From Drechmeria coniospora (taxonomy: Eukaryota; Ascomycota; Sordariomycetes; Hypocreales; Ophiocordycipitaceae): 64,000 bases of DNA. Location of the stretch: assembly GCF_001625195.1 (NCBI RefSeq), contig NC_054389.1:1488001-1552000 (forward strand), given 5' to 3'. Under the pieces are notes generated by a model. That model searched no databases, was not told where the DNA came from, and saw only the letters and a list, made by a program, of their open reading frames with translations. Positions 56,162 through 64,000 of the stretch are shown piece after piece (the first letter of the stretch is position 1; the number at the start of each line of letters is the position of its first letter). Position numbers and translations under genes: made by a program.

Positions 56162-56876
56162 ATGGCCGGCAAGAAAGAGAACACGAAAAAGGTGGCGGGC
56201 AACGCTCGCAAGGCCGAGGCGGCGGCCCAAAAGTCGGCTGCCGAAGACGCCAAGCTGGCAGCCGCCGAGGCGGAAAAGTGGCAGAAGGGTTCCAAGAGCA
56301 ACGCAAAGAAGTGAGCGAGTATCCTGCCTGCACCCGATCAGCTCGTGCTGACCACCGTGGCCTCGCAGGGAGGCTGAAGAGGCGAAAAAGGCCGAGGCGG
56401 CGAGGAAAAAGGCCGAGAAGGATGCGCTGCTGAAGGAGGAGGAGGCCAGCATGGGCGGTCGCGCCGAACCGAAAAAGTCCAAGGCGCCGGTGAAGAAGTC
56501 CCGAGGCTTGGATCTGTCGCAGCTCGACAGCCACGGCCCGGCCACGGCCCTTAACGCGTCGGGCATCGACAACGCCCTCGACGCGCTCTCGCTGACGACG
56601 GCGACGGACGACGGCAAGATCGACAAGCATCCCGAGAGGCGCTTCCCCGCCGCCTTTGCCAAGTACGAGGAGAGGCGGCTGCAGGAAATGAAGGCCGACG
56701 GCAGCGGTGTCGGACTGCGCCTGGACCAGCGCAAGCAGCGGATCCGAAAGGAGTTTGACAAGCACCCCGACAACCCTTTCAATCAAGTCACGGCCGCCTA
56801 CAACGCGACGAGGGACGAGATGAGCGAGCTCCGCTCACAGGAGAAGGCCAAGATTGAGAGCCGGCTGGGCAAATAA
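56162..56876 (+). CDS. CCDC124-family (Lso2/DUF1014-like) ribosome-associated protein
   Basis: Relatives (human CCDC124, yeast Lso2) bind the intersubunit space of idle ribosomes and help recovery from stress. Exons are 56162-56310 and 56369-56876 with a 58-nt intron (gtgagc...ctcgcag), giving 218 residues. Residues 1-95 are a continuous, very Ala/Lys/Glu-rich helix (KKENTKKVAGNARKAEAAA). The C-terminal half has the family domain: LDALSLTTATDDGKIDKHP, then RFPAAFAKYEERRLQEMK, LRLDQRKQRIRKEFDKHP and NPFNQVTAAYNA. The start ATG follows ACC. Length and order match the CCDC124 family well. The ribosomal role in this organism is inferred. Confidence 0.88.
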
Positions 56877-57136
56877 GATTGTCTTGACGCACACGCTGGC
56901 CGGCCGAGACAATGGCGCGTGCTCGATGGGGTGGGAGCCTGCCTATACCGTCGGCCATTGTCACGACCTCACTGATTGCCTCCGAGCCGCCATGAACGCA
57001 GAGAGGTATGAGCATGCAGCGCGGCGGACAATTCAATTCGTGTACATGTAAAACAAGCATGATGGGCAGTTCCATGACGCCGCTGTGCGCCAACTACGCC
57101 GCACGAATCCCTGCGCCGATGATGCATCCCTAAATA

Positions 57137-57316
57137 CAGTGCACAAGTGCTGTACGGATGACTCCCATTACCGACTCAATTACCCCGCCATGCTGTGAAG
57201 TGCCGTATTTCTTACCGTGTTGCTCAGTGCACAAGTGCTGTACGGATGACTCCAACCACCGACAAACATACCCCGCCATGCTGTGAAGTGCTGTACTGTA
57301 TTTCTTACTGTATTAA
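57137..57316. repeat. 88-bp tandem duplication
   Basis: CAGTGCACAAGTGCTGTACG begins at 57137 and again at 57225, and both copies continue through CCCCGCCATGCTGTGAAGTG and a TATTTCTTAC segment. The second copy is diverged at a dozen or so positions and has small length differences near its end. Confidence 0.85.
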
Positions 57317-57352
57317 TATCGCTCCGTGCTCCTGTACAGTGAAGTAAGTACT

Positions 57353-57457
57353 GTAATCGTGCCACGCCCCACTTTTCTGGCCCTCGGATTCCTCGCACCA
57401 CACCTTTGGTGGTGCGAGGAATCCGAGGGCCAGAAAAGTGGGGCGTGGCACGATTAC
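57353..57457. repeat. Perfect 49-bp inverted repeat with 7-nt loop
   Basis: The left arm (57353-57401) is the exact reverse complement of the right arm (57409-57457), with loop ACCTTTG between. The arms begin GTAATCGTGCCACGCCCC and are GC-rich compared with surroundings. No open frame crosses it usefully, and there are no obvious target-site duplications. Confidence 0.95.
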
Positions 57458-57797
57458 TGTGCAAGTGCTTGCTGTAGGTTGGGGTGGGGCCGGCAGAATC
57501 ACTCACCGCCCAATTCGTGACCCCACGGCTCCCTCCCCTCTACGGAGTAGCCTCACCTCCAATCCACCCACACCACCCCACCCACTCTGCACCTCCACAA
57601 AGTAACCCAACCGGTTCGTCTCAATGACAACATCGGCGAGTTCATGCATTTCTCGCTGAGCTGTCCGTTCGTCTTCCAAGCTACGATGAACCAGTGGAAA
57701 TGTCAAGGGGCTTCATAGCAGCCCTTCAGCATCCATTGCCACTCTTTATCCGTTTCCTTTGATCCGCCAGTGCACGCTACCAACACTGGCCTCAACC

Positions 57798-59019
57798 ATG
57801 TCCCCGTTCGAATACCGGCTGCCGTCGCTTCAGAAGCAGCATCTCTTATCCGAATTGTACGCCCACCCTTTGTCCTGTCCCCTTTGATAGAGTTCCTCCC
57901 CCAATCACTTACACAGTCGACAGTGCTGGGCTGAAGCAGGCCTGTCCGGAGGGCATCTTCGTCACCCTGACTCCGGGGGACGTCTCTCTGTGGTCTGCGA
58001 TCCTCTTCGTTCGCCATGGTGGGCAAGCAACCTGTCCTCAAGCGTGAATTTGAACCATCCGTCTCACCGGACTTCAGGGCCATACTCGCAAGCCATCCTT
58101 CGCTTCCAGATGTCCTTTCCCGACTCCTTCCCCGAGCTACCACCTCTCATCCTCTTCTCGACCGACATTTTCCATCCCCTCATCTCGCCGCTGACGACCA
58201 ACATGCAAACCGCCGACACCCAAGACGCCGGAGCCGCCAATGACCGCGACGGGGAACCGCTCCCTCCCGGAGCTTTCAGCCTGCGCCACGGCTTTCCGGA
58301 CTGGTTTCGACCCGGCAAGCGCACCGCCGCAAGTAGCAGACAGGTGAGCGGGGACCAAGCTCGTCGTCCGGACGACCCGGAGCAACCGCCTTCACGCATC
58401 CTGTCTCCCGTGCTGGACAACATCGAGACATTCTCTAGCCACAAGCAGACGAGCAAGCGAAAGGTGACAATCTATCACGTCCTGGCGTACCTGCGAAGCA
58501 CCTTTGACGATCCGGACGTCCTCGACTCCGTCCCGCTCGACGCCGCCGGGAATGCAGGCGCTTGGCACGCCTGGCAAACACACCGACGCAGGCGCGGTAC
58601 GCTGTGCGAAGAAGCACCCGAAGCCACCGGCCTGGAAAAGGGGCTGGAGAAGGGGTTGGAGAAGGGTGAGCCGTCCGTGTCGAGCGACATGCCACCAGCG
58701 ACGGCGAGGCCGCCGGGAGCATGGAGCTGGGATGGTGTCTGGGAGACGAGGGTAAAGAAGGGCATCGCCGCCAGCCTCTCGGAGCCAGTCCTCTTTGGCG
58801 GTGCAGGCGCAACCGACGAACTTGTGAGCTTCCCTTCCCTCGATGCATCCCCTCTCCCATTGCGTAGCTGCTTCCTGCGCTGCAGAGCGCACGCAACTGA
58901 CATGTGCTGCACAGATATCCTTCCTCGCCATGGAGGATGGTGAGGTGGAAGCGATCAAGGACAACTTGCGCCGCAGTCTATCGACAACTCCAGCCAACGG
59001 ATTCGGGTCGCCTGCCTGA
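57798..59019 (+). CDS. UBC-like (UEV) protein resembling AKTIP/FTS, no catalytic cysteine
   Basis: Exons are 57798-57856, 57924-58018, 58078-58823 and 58915-59019, giving 334 residues, all in frame. The N-terminal ~120 residues form an E2-like fold: LLSEFAGLKQACPEGIFV, LTPGDVSLWSAILFVR, GPYSQAILRFQMSFPDSFP and ELPPLILFSTDIFHP. The E2 HPN motif becomes H84-P-L, and no cysteine follows at the catalytic place, so it should not conjugate ubiquitin. This E2-variant pattern resembles AKTIP (FTS), a component of a dynein-adaptor (FHF) complex, and that role is an inference. The middle is disordered and contains three GLEK repeats. The C-terminal part has WDGVWETRVKKGIA and a helical tail (EVEAIKDNLRRSL). 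The acceptor of intron 1 was set at 57923 because it restores the SEFAGL reading, whereas an AG nine bases earlier breaks the frame. Confidence 0.8.
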
Positions 59020-59664
59020 CGGCTTCCTGGGTCGTTGCGTGTTTGGGCAGCTGCAGCACAAGGTCGCCCTTTGTTTCTGCATGGCATCAGGAGATCATAT
59101 ATGGGATTGGTCCTGCCATGTTCTGCCAAGCCCGTCCATGCCCAGCATATTTCCCCTCGAGCCTACCTGCCTCGTGACCCGGTGAATCAGGAGGAGGTGG
59201 GAACGCACAGCATCCGCTTCAACGTCTCATGACCCCTTTCCATTGAAAACTAGCCCGTCTCTCATCAATCTCCCATCCGTCTTCCATCCAAATCCCATCC
59301 AATCCATACTGCCTCAAGCCAGCAATGCATAACCCCCCCGGAACAGGTCACAATCGTCTCGAGATCCTGCACAATCCCGTCGCAGTACTTGCCATTTGTA
59401 TAGTTGCATCTTCTGTTGCTACTCTCGTCGCCCTGCTCATCGTGAAACCCTGCATCACTCGCTGGCGCGGCAGCACGTCTGACACGGCATCACGGGGCTC
59501 ATTGAGGCATCCCTCTGCATGACAACGAGTCCAAACTTTACACAGTACTTTTCCAGACATACGCACTGCACCGAACTGACGCTGGTCACCTTTTGGACCA
59601 CGGATTCCATCACCGGCGAGAAAGCGCAAGCACAGTTTTGGGCTGCTGTTTCGGCGCCTGCGAA
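59020..59664. other. Spacer with possible 65-residue membrane peptide (59325-59522)
   Basis: An ATG at 59325 opens 65 codons ending at 59522. The product has one hydrophobic segment (AVLAICIVASSVATLVALLIV) followed by a basic stretch. It could be a small single-pass protein, the first exon of the next gene or chance. No splice junction linking it to downstream frames was found, and no family is recognised. Confidence 0.3.
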
Positions 59665-61680
59665 ATGGACTCTCCCGTCCTCGAATTCTTTACCCCCGTT
59701 TCCCACGCGGCAAGGAGGGACCAGCCCAGCCCGTTACGAATCGTCAAAGAGCCTGATGAGCACAAATACAGCGATGGAATTTCAGTGGAGGATGCCCCGA
59801 TTTCTGCACAAGGCACGCCCGAGCCACCGCTTGACGGAAACATTCGCTTGAAGCTTGGCAAGATACACAATCGGCGTATGAGCCCCCGTTTGACCCAAGA
59901 CGATGACGGCGGTTCGAACGACTAGGACTCGAATCCCGGATATCGTCCTAATTCTTGGGCCGGCGCTGCCGACCTCGGCCGACCTCGGGGACGAGCGTGG
60001 GAGGGCACTTTCACTCGATGCCGGGGACTGCTCGCAAAATCGACGCCGCCGTCGGGGGGCGATCGCCATCAGTGGTCTTTGCGGAGGCCGTCCAATTTTC
60101 GCACACCCTCTACCGGCTCTGCTTTTCAGGAAACCGAGGAGTTCGTCACGAACACCGCGAGTACGCAGGCGTCATCACGGGCCTCGTCCGACGCACCGGC
60201 GATCAACCAGCGCATGCACCTGTTCAGCAAGCCACGTGCCTTCGATGGCAGTCCTACTCAGGCAAAATCTCCATTTTCTCCCATTTATTCCACAGCTTCA
60301 AGCGACCGGCGGATTACGCTACCGTTTGTACTATCCCCTTGTATTTCTGTCACGTCGGAATCAGCAGGTCGGCAACAGGGCTACGAGTTCATATGGGCAA
60401 CGATTGAGGTATCGGGGCGCTTGTCTCGGATCCCCTCGTCCAGGACACCGTCAGACAGCAGCTCTACATGCCAGCCCTCTACGGGCACATTTATCCATCA
60501 TCAGCTAGGTTTGTTCTGGAGGCAGCCTCTCAGGCCAGCTATGCTAACAATATGAACAGATAGATTTTTCGAATATGGATGCCTATACGACCTAACAGTC
60601 GAGATCGTGCCGACTGCAGGAACGAGTATCGTCCAATCGTTCGAGGAACAGGCCTTTCCAACGTGAGTCGAAGCCGAGCATACATCGCACAATTTCTTTC
60701 CACTGACAGCTTGCAGGACAATCTATGCTGGATCAAGCGTCTTTCTCCTCGCTCACATCCGCGTCGACTGTGGCATGACGGGGCGGAGCAGTGGGCCCGG
60801 ACACATACGTCACCAGTCGGACGAGCTGATGGAGGATTTAGAGCTGCAACTAGGGAGCTGTGTTGCCGGACACATGCACGTGCGCGTGTCGTATTCTCAC
60901 TCTGCCTTTCCTAAACGCGCAGGGTCCGAGGCGGAAGCGACTGGAGTGTCGAGCATGCGGAGCAGTCTGCAAACAACGGCAACGGCGACTTTGAAGCGGC
61001 GCGATGCACTTTCTCCGTGGTCACCGTATCCTGGTCAATCGCGAGACCAGTTCTTGCAAGTCATTGAGCGCTATTGGGGGGCCGAAAAGGCGGCGATGGT
61101 AGCGGAGCAAATCGGCGACCATCAGGAGCCTTCGAGGAGGTCGAAGATGGCGCGGTCGGCCTGTGCCATCCGAGAGCAGAGTCTCGCCGAGAAGCAGTCG
61201 ATGATGGAGGAACGAGCCGATGATCATCAACCGCCTCCGAGGAGGTTGCTTAAGGCGCGGTCGACCTGTGCCATACGAGAACAGAGTATCGCCGAAAAGC
61301 AATCGACCTGTCGTTCATGGGCGTCCAACGCGTCCATTGGAAAGGATAGCACGGCGAAAGCGTCTACTTTGGGAAGGGCGATCGGCAGGAAGGCACAGAG
61401 ACTGCTCTATCCTCCGGGACAGTCAAAATTGCCGTCGCCCCCGAGCGAAGCAAGCCTTGACGGATCCATCAACGGCATGAAATCGCAAGCTCGTCTGTCT
61501 GCAATGGATAGCGTCGGTCTCAAGCGCAGCTTGTTCGAACTGGTAGGATTCGGAGGACAATCTGCATCTGCAGCCTCATGCAAAGACGGATCAACGGACA
61601 CGGGAGAAGGTGAACAGTATGAGTCCGTCCAGGCCAAGGCCAAGGGGGGGACGGGCTGGCATTGGGGCTTGTGGTTTTAG
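59665..61680 (+). CDS. Conserved fungal protein of unknown function, apparent frame break in exon 1
   Basis: I do not recognise a named domain, but the text resembles a protein widespread in filamentous ascomycetes, sometimes labelled ubiquitin-ligase-like without evidence. Supported exons are 59665-60508 (broken frame), 60560-60662 and 60717-61680. The later joins are clean: QLDRFFEYGCLYDL across 60509-60559 and EEQAFPTTIYAGSSVFLLAH across 60663-60716. The core (60130-60900) has strand-rich text such as LPFVLSPCISVTSES and DELMEDLELQLG, followed by YSHSAFP. In exon 1 the starting frame stops at TAG (59923-59925). The neighbouring frame carries plausible coding text (PDIVLILGPALP, near 59938) up to about 60128, where the first frame resumes with QETEEFVTN. 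Two compensating shifts, an unusual intron or sequence error could explain this. A 35-residue unit (ARSACAIREQSLAEKQS) is tandemly duplicated at 61117-61326. Confidence 0.6.
61117..61326 (+). repeat. 105-bp in-frame tandem duplication within the unknown-function gene
   Basis: GAC-CAT-CAG at 61117 and GAT-CAT-CAA at 61222 start two copies of a 35-codon unit. The protein copies share DHQxPxRR, then ARSxCAIREQSxAEKQS. Synonymous changes between copies show they are not very recent and have been kept in frame. Confidence 0.85.
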
Positions 61681-61771
61681 GTACCTTGCGTGTGAGTAGT
61701 AGCACAGTTGTGCGCGGGCGTGGCGTCCGACAGATGGAGGGATTGTCTTTTGGTTTGTTTTTATCTCGACT

Positions 61772-62725
61772 CTATTCTAGTTCATCCTTCCACGGAATAG
61801 ACACTTGAGCTCCTTTTCTAGAAACGGTAATGGCGGAAGCGCGATTGGCGGCCTTGACGGCGGTGTCAACGTCAAACTCGGCCGTGCCAGCGCGAACGGC
61901 TGCAAGCGCATAGGACCCGACAAAGGTGTCGCCGGCGGCGGTGGTATCGACGACGTTGGCCTTGAGGGCCGGCAGCAGCGCGCTCTTGCCGGAGCTGGTG
62001 CGGTAGTAGACGCCGCGGCCGCCGAGTGTGATGATGACGTTTGTGACACCCTTGTCGACAAAGAGGGCGCCAATGCGTTCGAGGCCGGAGAGGTCATCGA
62101 GGACGGACTCGTCGGAGCCGGAGAGCAAGGCGGCCTCGGTCTCGTTGACGACGAGGTGGGTGAGACCGCGGTAGGCGGCATCGGGGAGCGCCTGGGCGGG
62201 AGCTGGGTTGAGGAGGACGGGGACGTTGGCGGCCTTGGCAGTGGCGAGGGCCTGCAGGACGGTGTCGAGAGGGATCTCGAGCTGCATGATGAGGAGGTCG
62301 GGCCGCGGGGAGGGGAGGGCGGCGAAGTCGGTGGGACGCAGAGCATGGTTGGCCTCGGGGGAGAGGATGATGCGGTTCTGGCCCGAGGGTTCATCGACGA
62401 TGATGACGGCTACGCCCGTGCTGGTGGCGTCGCGGACCTGGACGCCGGCGACGTCAACGCCGTAGGAGACAAGGCTCGATGTGAGGACGGGACCGTAGGC
62501 ATCGGCGCCGACGGCACCGAGCATGGCAACGTCGGCGGAGGGGTCGGCGAGGGATGAGGAACGCGAGAGCTTGGCGCAGGCGACCGCCTGGTTGGCACCC
62601 TTGCCGCCGGGCGAGGTGGCAAAGTGGCTCGAGGTGAGCGTCTCGCCGGGCAACGGGTGATGCGGCACGTACGAGACGAGGTCCATGTTCAAGGAGCCGA
62701 GAACGGTGATGCGGGGGCGCGCCAT
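61772..62725 (-). CDS. RBK1: Ribokinase (PfkB family)
   Basis: The enzyme phosphorylates D-ribose to ribose-5-phosphate using ATP, feeding nucleotide synthesis and the pentose phosphate pathway in the cytosol. The gene is a single exon of 317 residues, normal for the family. The start is the ATG at 62725 (MARPRITVLGSLNMDLV); the frame is open further upstream but enters a GT-repeat and His-rich text that is not protein-like. PfkB signatures are present: GGKGANQAVACAK (residues 40-52) and DTTAAGDTFVGSYA with the catalytic Asp at about residue 266. Substrate-side features are GSLNMD near the start and PAPA in LLNPAPAQALP. Ribokinase is favoured over adenosine kinase because of the N-terminal LNMDLV and GGKGANQA. 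Confidence 0.93.
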   Translation of the reverse strand: MARPRITVLGSLNMDLVSYVPHHPLPGETLTSSHFATSPGGKGANQAVACAKLSRSSSLADPSADVAMLGAVGADAYGPVLTSSLVSYGVDVAGVQVRDATSTGVAVIIVDEPSGQNRIILSPEANHALRPTDFAALPSPRPDLLIMQLEIPLDTVLQALATAKAANVPVLLNPAPAQALPDAAYRGLTHLVVNETEAALLSGSDESVLDDLSGLERIGALFVDKGVTNVIITLGGRGVYYRTSSGKSALLPALKANVVDTTAAGDTFVGSYALAAVRAGTAEFDVDTAVKAANRASAITVSRKGAQVSIPWKDELE

Positions 62726-62755
62726 GGTGTATGTGTGTGTGTGTGTGTGTGTCGC
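62726..62755. repeat. GT microsatellite directly upstream of RBK1
   Basis: On the plus strand a GT dinucleotide run starts within 10 bases of the ribokinase start codon. On the coding strand it reads (AC)n and would lie in the 5' leader or proximal promoter. Confidence 0.9.
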
Positions 62756-63280
62756 CCGCCTATGTGAATGAAAATGTTGCCGTTTCTTCGCTTGGCTGGT
62801 GCCGGATTGAAGTCGTAGCGAAGGCAGGTCGTCGTGATGATATGATGATGATTTGGTGATGGTCGTCAGCTGGTGATCGTTAGTGGGGTGACGATGTACT
62901 TTTAGGTGCATACGCTGCTGCGGGTGATGGTGGTTGTGGTGTTGGCGGTCCACACTTCCTTCACGTCAGCACCCGTTCCTCCAAGACGGACCCATCCGGC
63001 CGTCGGCGGGCACCGAGCTGGAACCCAACATCTGTCGTACCGACCAGCAATGCATCCATTCAATAGGTCATCCTCATCTGCCGACAAGCGGGTGAAATCG
63101 CCTCGGGCGGTCTCTCGTCGACGGATCTCGAGGGCGGTTCGAAGGCCACAAACAATCGTAGCATGTACGTCATGATACGCACAGTAAACAAGATCGATCC
63201 CCTGATGACCAGTTCAAACGTAGAATAAGGATCAATTGCACGGCAGTCGGGCGGCGCTTGTGTGTCCAGCATGCAAATCC
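62756..63280. promoter_or_regulatory. RBK1 promoter and RIB7 3' region
   Basis: Both flanking genes run leftward, so this 0.5 kb holds the ribokinase promoter and the 3' end of RIB7. A TGATGA-rich stretch lies at 62836-62856. No gene is seen. Confidence 0.45.
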
Positions 63281-64000
63281 TCAGGCGCGCAGGCTCCCGC
63301 ACAGCACCATGTCCTCGCCAAACGGATGCCATGAAACGCCGGAGAGCCTCGCAGCCGGCACAGGGCTCCCGGCTTGATCGGTGACTCTTTCGGGCGAGAC
63401 GACGACGCCGCCCTGACCCAGCCAGGTGGGTGCCACCGTGACAATAACCGAGTCGACCAACTCATGGTGTACTGGGGCGAGCAAGGTGTTGATGACGGTG
63501 CCGCCGCCCTCGACCATGACGCTCGATAAACCCTCGTCTCGCAGCGCCACCAAGATGTGTCGCCAGTCAAAGCGCGTTCGATCATGGTCACGACGACTTG
63601 GCGTCAGGTGAATATACTTGCCCCCATGCTCCCGCAACAGCGCAGCGCTCTCCTCTGGGATTGCCGACGCTGCGACGCCGGTGAGAACAAAGGGGGCCAG
63701 ACCGGCATCGCGGCGAGACACCTCCAAGATCTTGTGGTCGCGGTGCGGTGTCCAACGAAGGTGTGGGTCCAGGACGATGGGACGCGGTTGGGTCGCGGCG
63801 CCGGCGATGCGGCAGTTCAGTCCTGGGTCGTCGGCGAGGACCGTCGAGACGCCGACGAGGATGGCGTCGTGACGGGACCGCAAGTAGTGTGTCATGGCCT
63901 TGGACTCGGCGCCCGATAGACGGGTGCGGAGGCCGGGCGCGAGTGACAGCGTCGAGTCGAGAGATGTCGCAAACGTCAGCGTCACAAAGGGCAGGCCATT
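63281..64000 (-). CDS. RIB7: 2,5-diamino-6-ribosylamino-pyrimidinone 5'-phosphate reductase (Rib7), N-terminus outside window
   Basis: Rib7 carries out the NADPH-dependent side-chain reduction in fungal riboflavin synthesis, the step after GTP cyclohydrolase II. The frame is open to the last base of the window, so the start codon and N-terminal residues lie beyond it. About 239 residues are visible, near complete for a ~245-280 residue family. Features are PFVTLTFATSLDS at the visible N-terminus, SKAMTHYLRSRHDAILVGV, then STVLADDPGLNCR (the reductase/deaminase-reductase fold signature). The region LSSVMVEGGGTVINTLL is the nucleotide/substrate-binding Gly-rich turn. The C-terminus is GVSWHPFGEDMVLCGSLRA. 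The absence of a deaminase domain marks it as the fungal stand-alone reductase. RBK1 lies 0.5 kb downstream in the same direction, and no co-regulation is evident from sequence. Confidence 0.93.
   Translation of the reverse strand, partial: NGLPFVTLTFATSLDSTLSLAPGLRTRLSGAESKAMTHYLRSRHDAILVGVSTVLADDPGLNCRIAGAATQPRPIVLDPHLRWTPHRDHKILEVSRRDAGLAPFVLTGVAASAIPEESAALLREHGGKYIHLTPSRRDHDRTRFDWRHILVALRDEGLSSVMVEGGGTVINTLLAPVHHELVDSVIVTVAPTWLGQGGVVVSPERVTDQAGSPVPAARLSGVSWHPFGEDMVLCGSLRA

Larger units (their letters stand above)
56877..57797. other. Spacer with tandem duplication and long hairpin
   Basis: Apart from the 88-bp duplication (57137-57316) and the 49-bp inverted repeat (57353-57457), the sequence is ordinary. 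The last ~300 bp, C-rich on plus, are the likely promoter of the UBC-like gene. No gene is seen. Confidence 0.5.

Noticed and set aside
57353..57457. Rho-independent style terminator or tRNA-like structure for the hairpin
   Set aside because: Arms of 49 bp are far longer than a terminator, and this is a eukaryotic genome.
57911..57917. Alternative intron acceptor (ACACAG) in the UBC-like gene
   Set aside because: It shifts the frame out of the conserved GLKQACPEG text, whereas the acceptor at 57923 keeps it.
59905..59945. tRNA B-box-like GGTTCGAA / CTCGAATCCC words
   Set aside because: No A-box or cloverleaf could be folded around them, and they lie inside the frame of a conserved gene.
61805..62557. 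250-codon frame antisense to ribokinase
   Set aside because: The product is a Gly/Asp/Val-rich shadow of the PfkB gene.

Overview
The window is nuclear DNA of a filamentous ascomycete. Most genes carry short introns (about 50-110 nt) with GT...AG ends and CTRAC/CTAAC-like branch sites. Coding DNA is GC-rich, with strong G/C preference at third codon positions. The products match Sordariomycete families, and the gene set looks most like Hypocreales. A nematode- or insect-associated lineage such as Drechmeria or Ophiocordyceps is only a guess from sequence style. No rRNA, tRNA, CRISPR array or recognisable intact transposon was found.

Layout: (1) 1-10 kb: the 3' end of the cohesin-loader gene SCC2/mis4 (+), a repeat-bearing 3.2 kb spacer, then a vacuolar Ca2+/H+ exchanger (+). 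(2) 10.8-19.6 kb: the GATOR1/SEACIT subunit Iml1 (-), and a six-exon zinc-type cation diffusion facilitator (+). (3) 19.6-26.8 kb: a gene desert rich in GTAC/TACGGAGTA-type motifs, then an intronless Lst4/FNIP-like gene (+, 26.8-30.5 kb). (4) 30.9-39.1 kb: a compact housekeeping block with the DEAD-box helicase Dbp10 (-), a DNAJC8/Spf31-like J protein (+), mitochondrial Mdj1 (-) and the SAP30 deacetylase subunit (-). (5) 39.8-49.5 kb: an accessory-looking stretch with a secreted GMC oxidoreductase (-), a MirB/Sit1-type siderophore transporter (+) and a small secreted DUF5648-type repeat protein (+). (6) 51.8-59.0 kb: an F-box protein (+), a hotdog thioesterase (-), a CCDC124-type ribosome-associated protein (+) and a catalytically dead UBC-like protein of AKTIP type (+). 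(7) 59.3-64 kb: a conserved fungal protein of unknown function whose first exon has an apparent frame break (+), ribokinase (-) and the riboflavin reductase gene RIB7 (-), which runs off the window.

Two components of amino-acid signalling to TORC1 (Iml1 and Lst4) lie about 10 kb apart, and three metal transporters (calcium, zinc, iron-siderophore) are scattered through the window. I see no biosynthetic gene cluster, so the genes appear to work independently. The most unusual DNA features are a perfect 49-bp inverted repeat with a 7-nt loop (57353-57457), several minisatellites (21, 15, 12 bp) and recent tandem duplications (60, 86, 88, 105 bp), and sharply bounded spacers dominated by short palindromic GTAC/CGGAGTAC words. 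I found no convincing undescribed multi-gene system. Exon boundaries were worked out by hand from splice motifs and protein-family continuity; no database search was possible.
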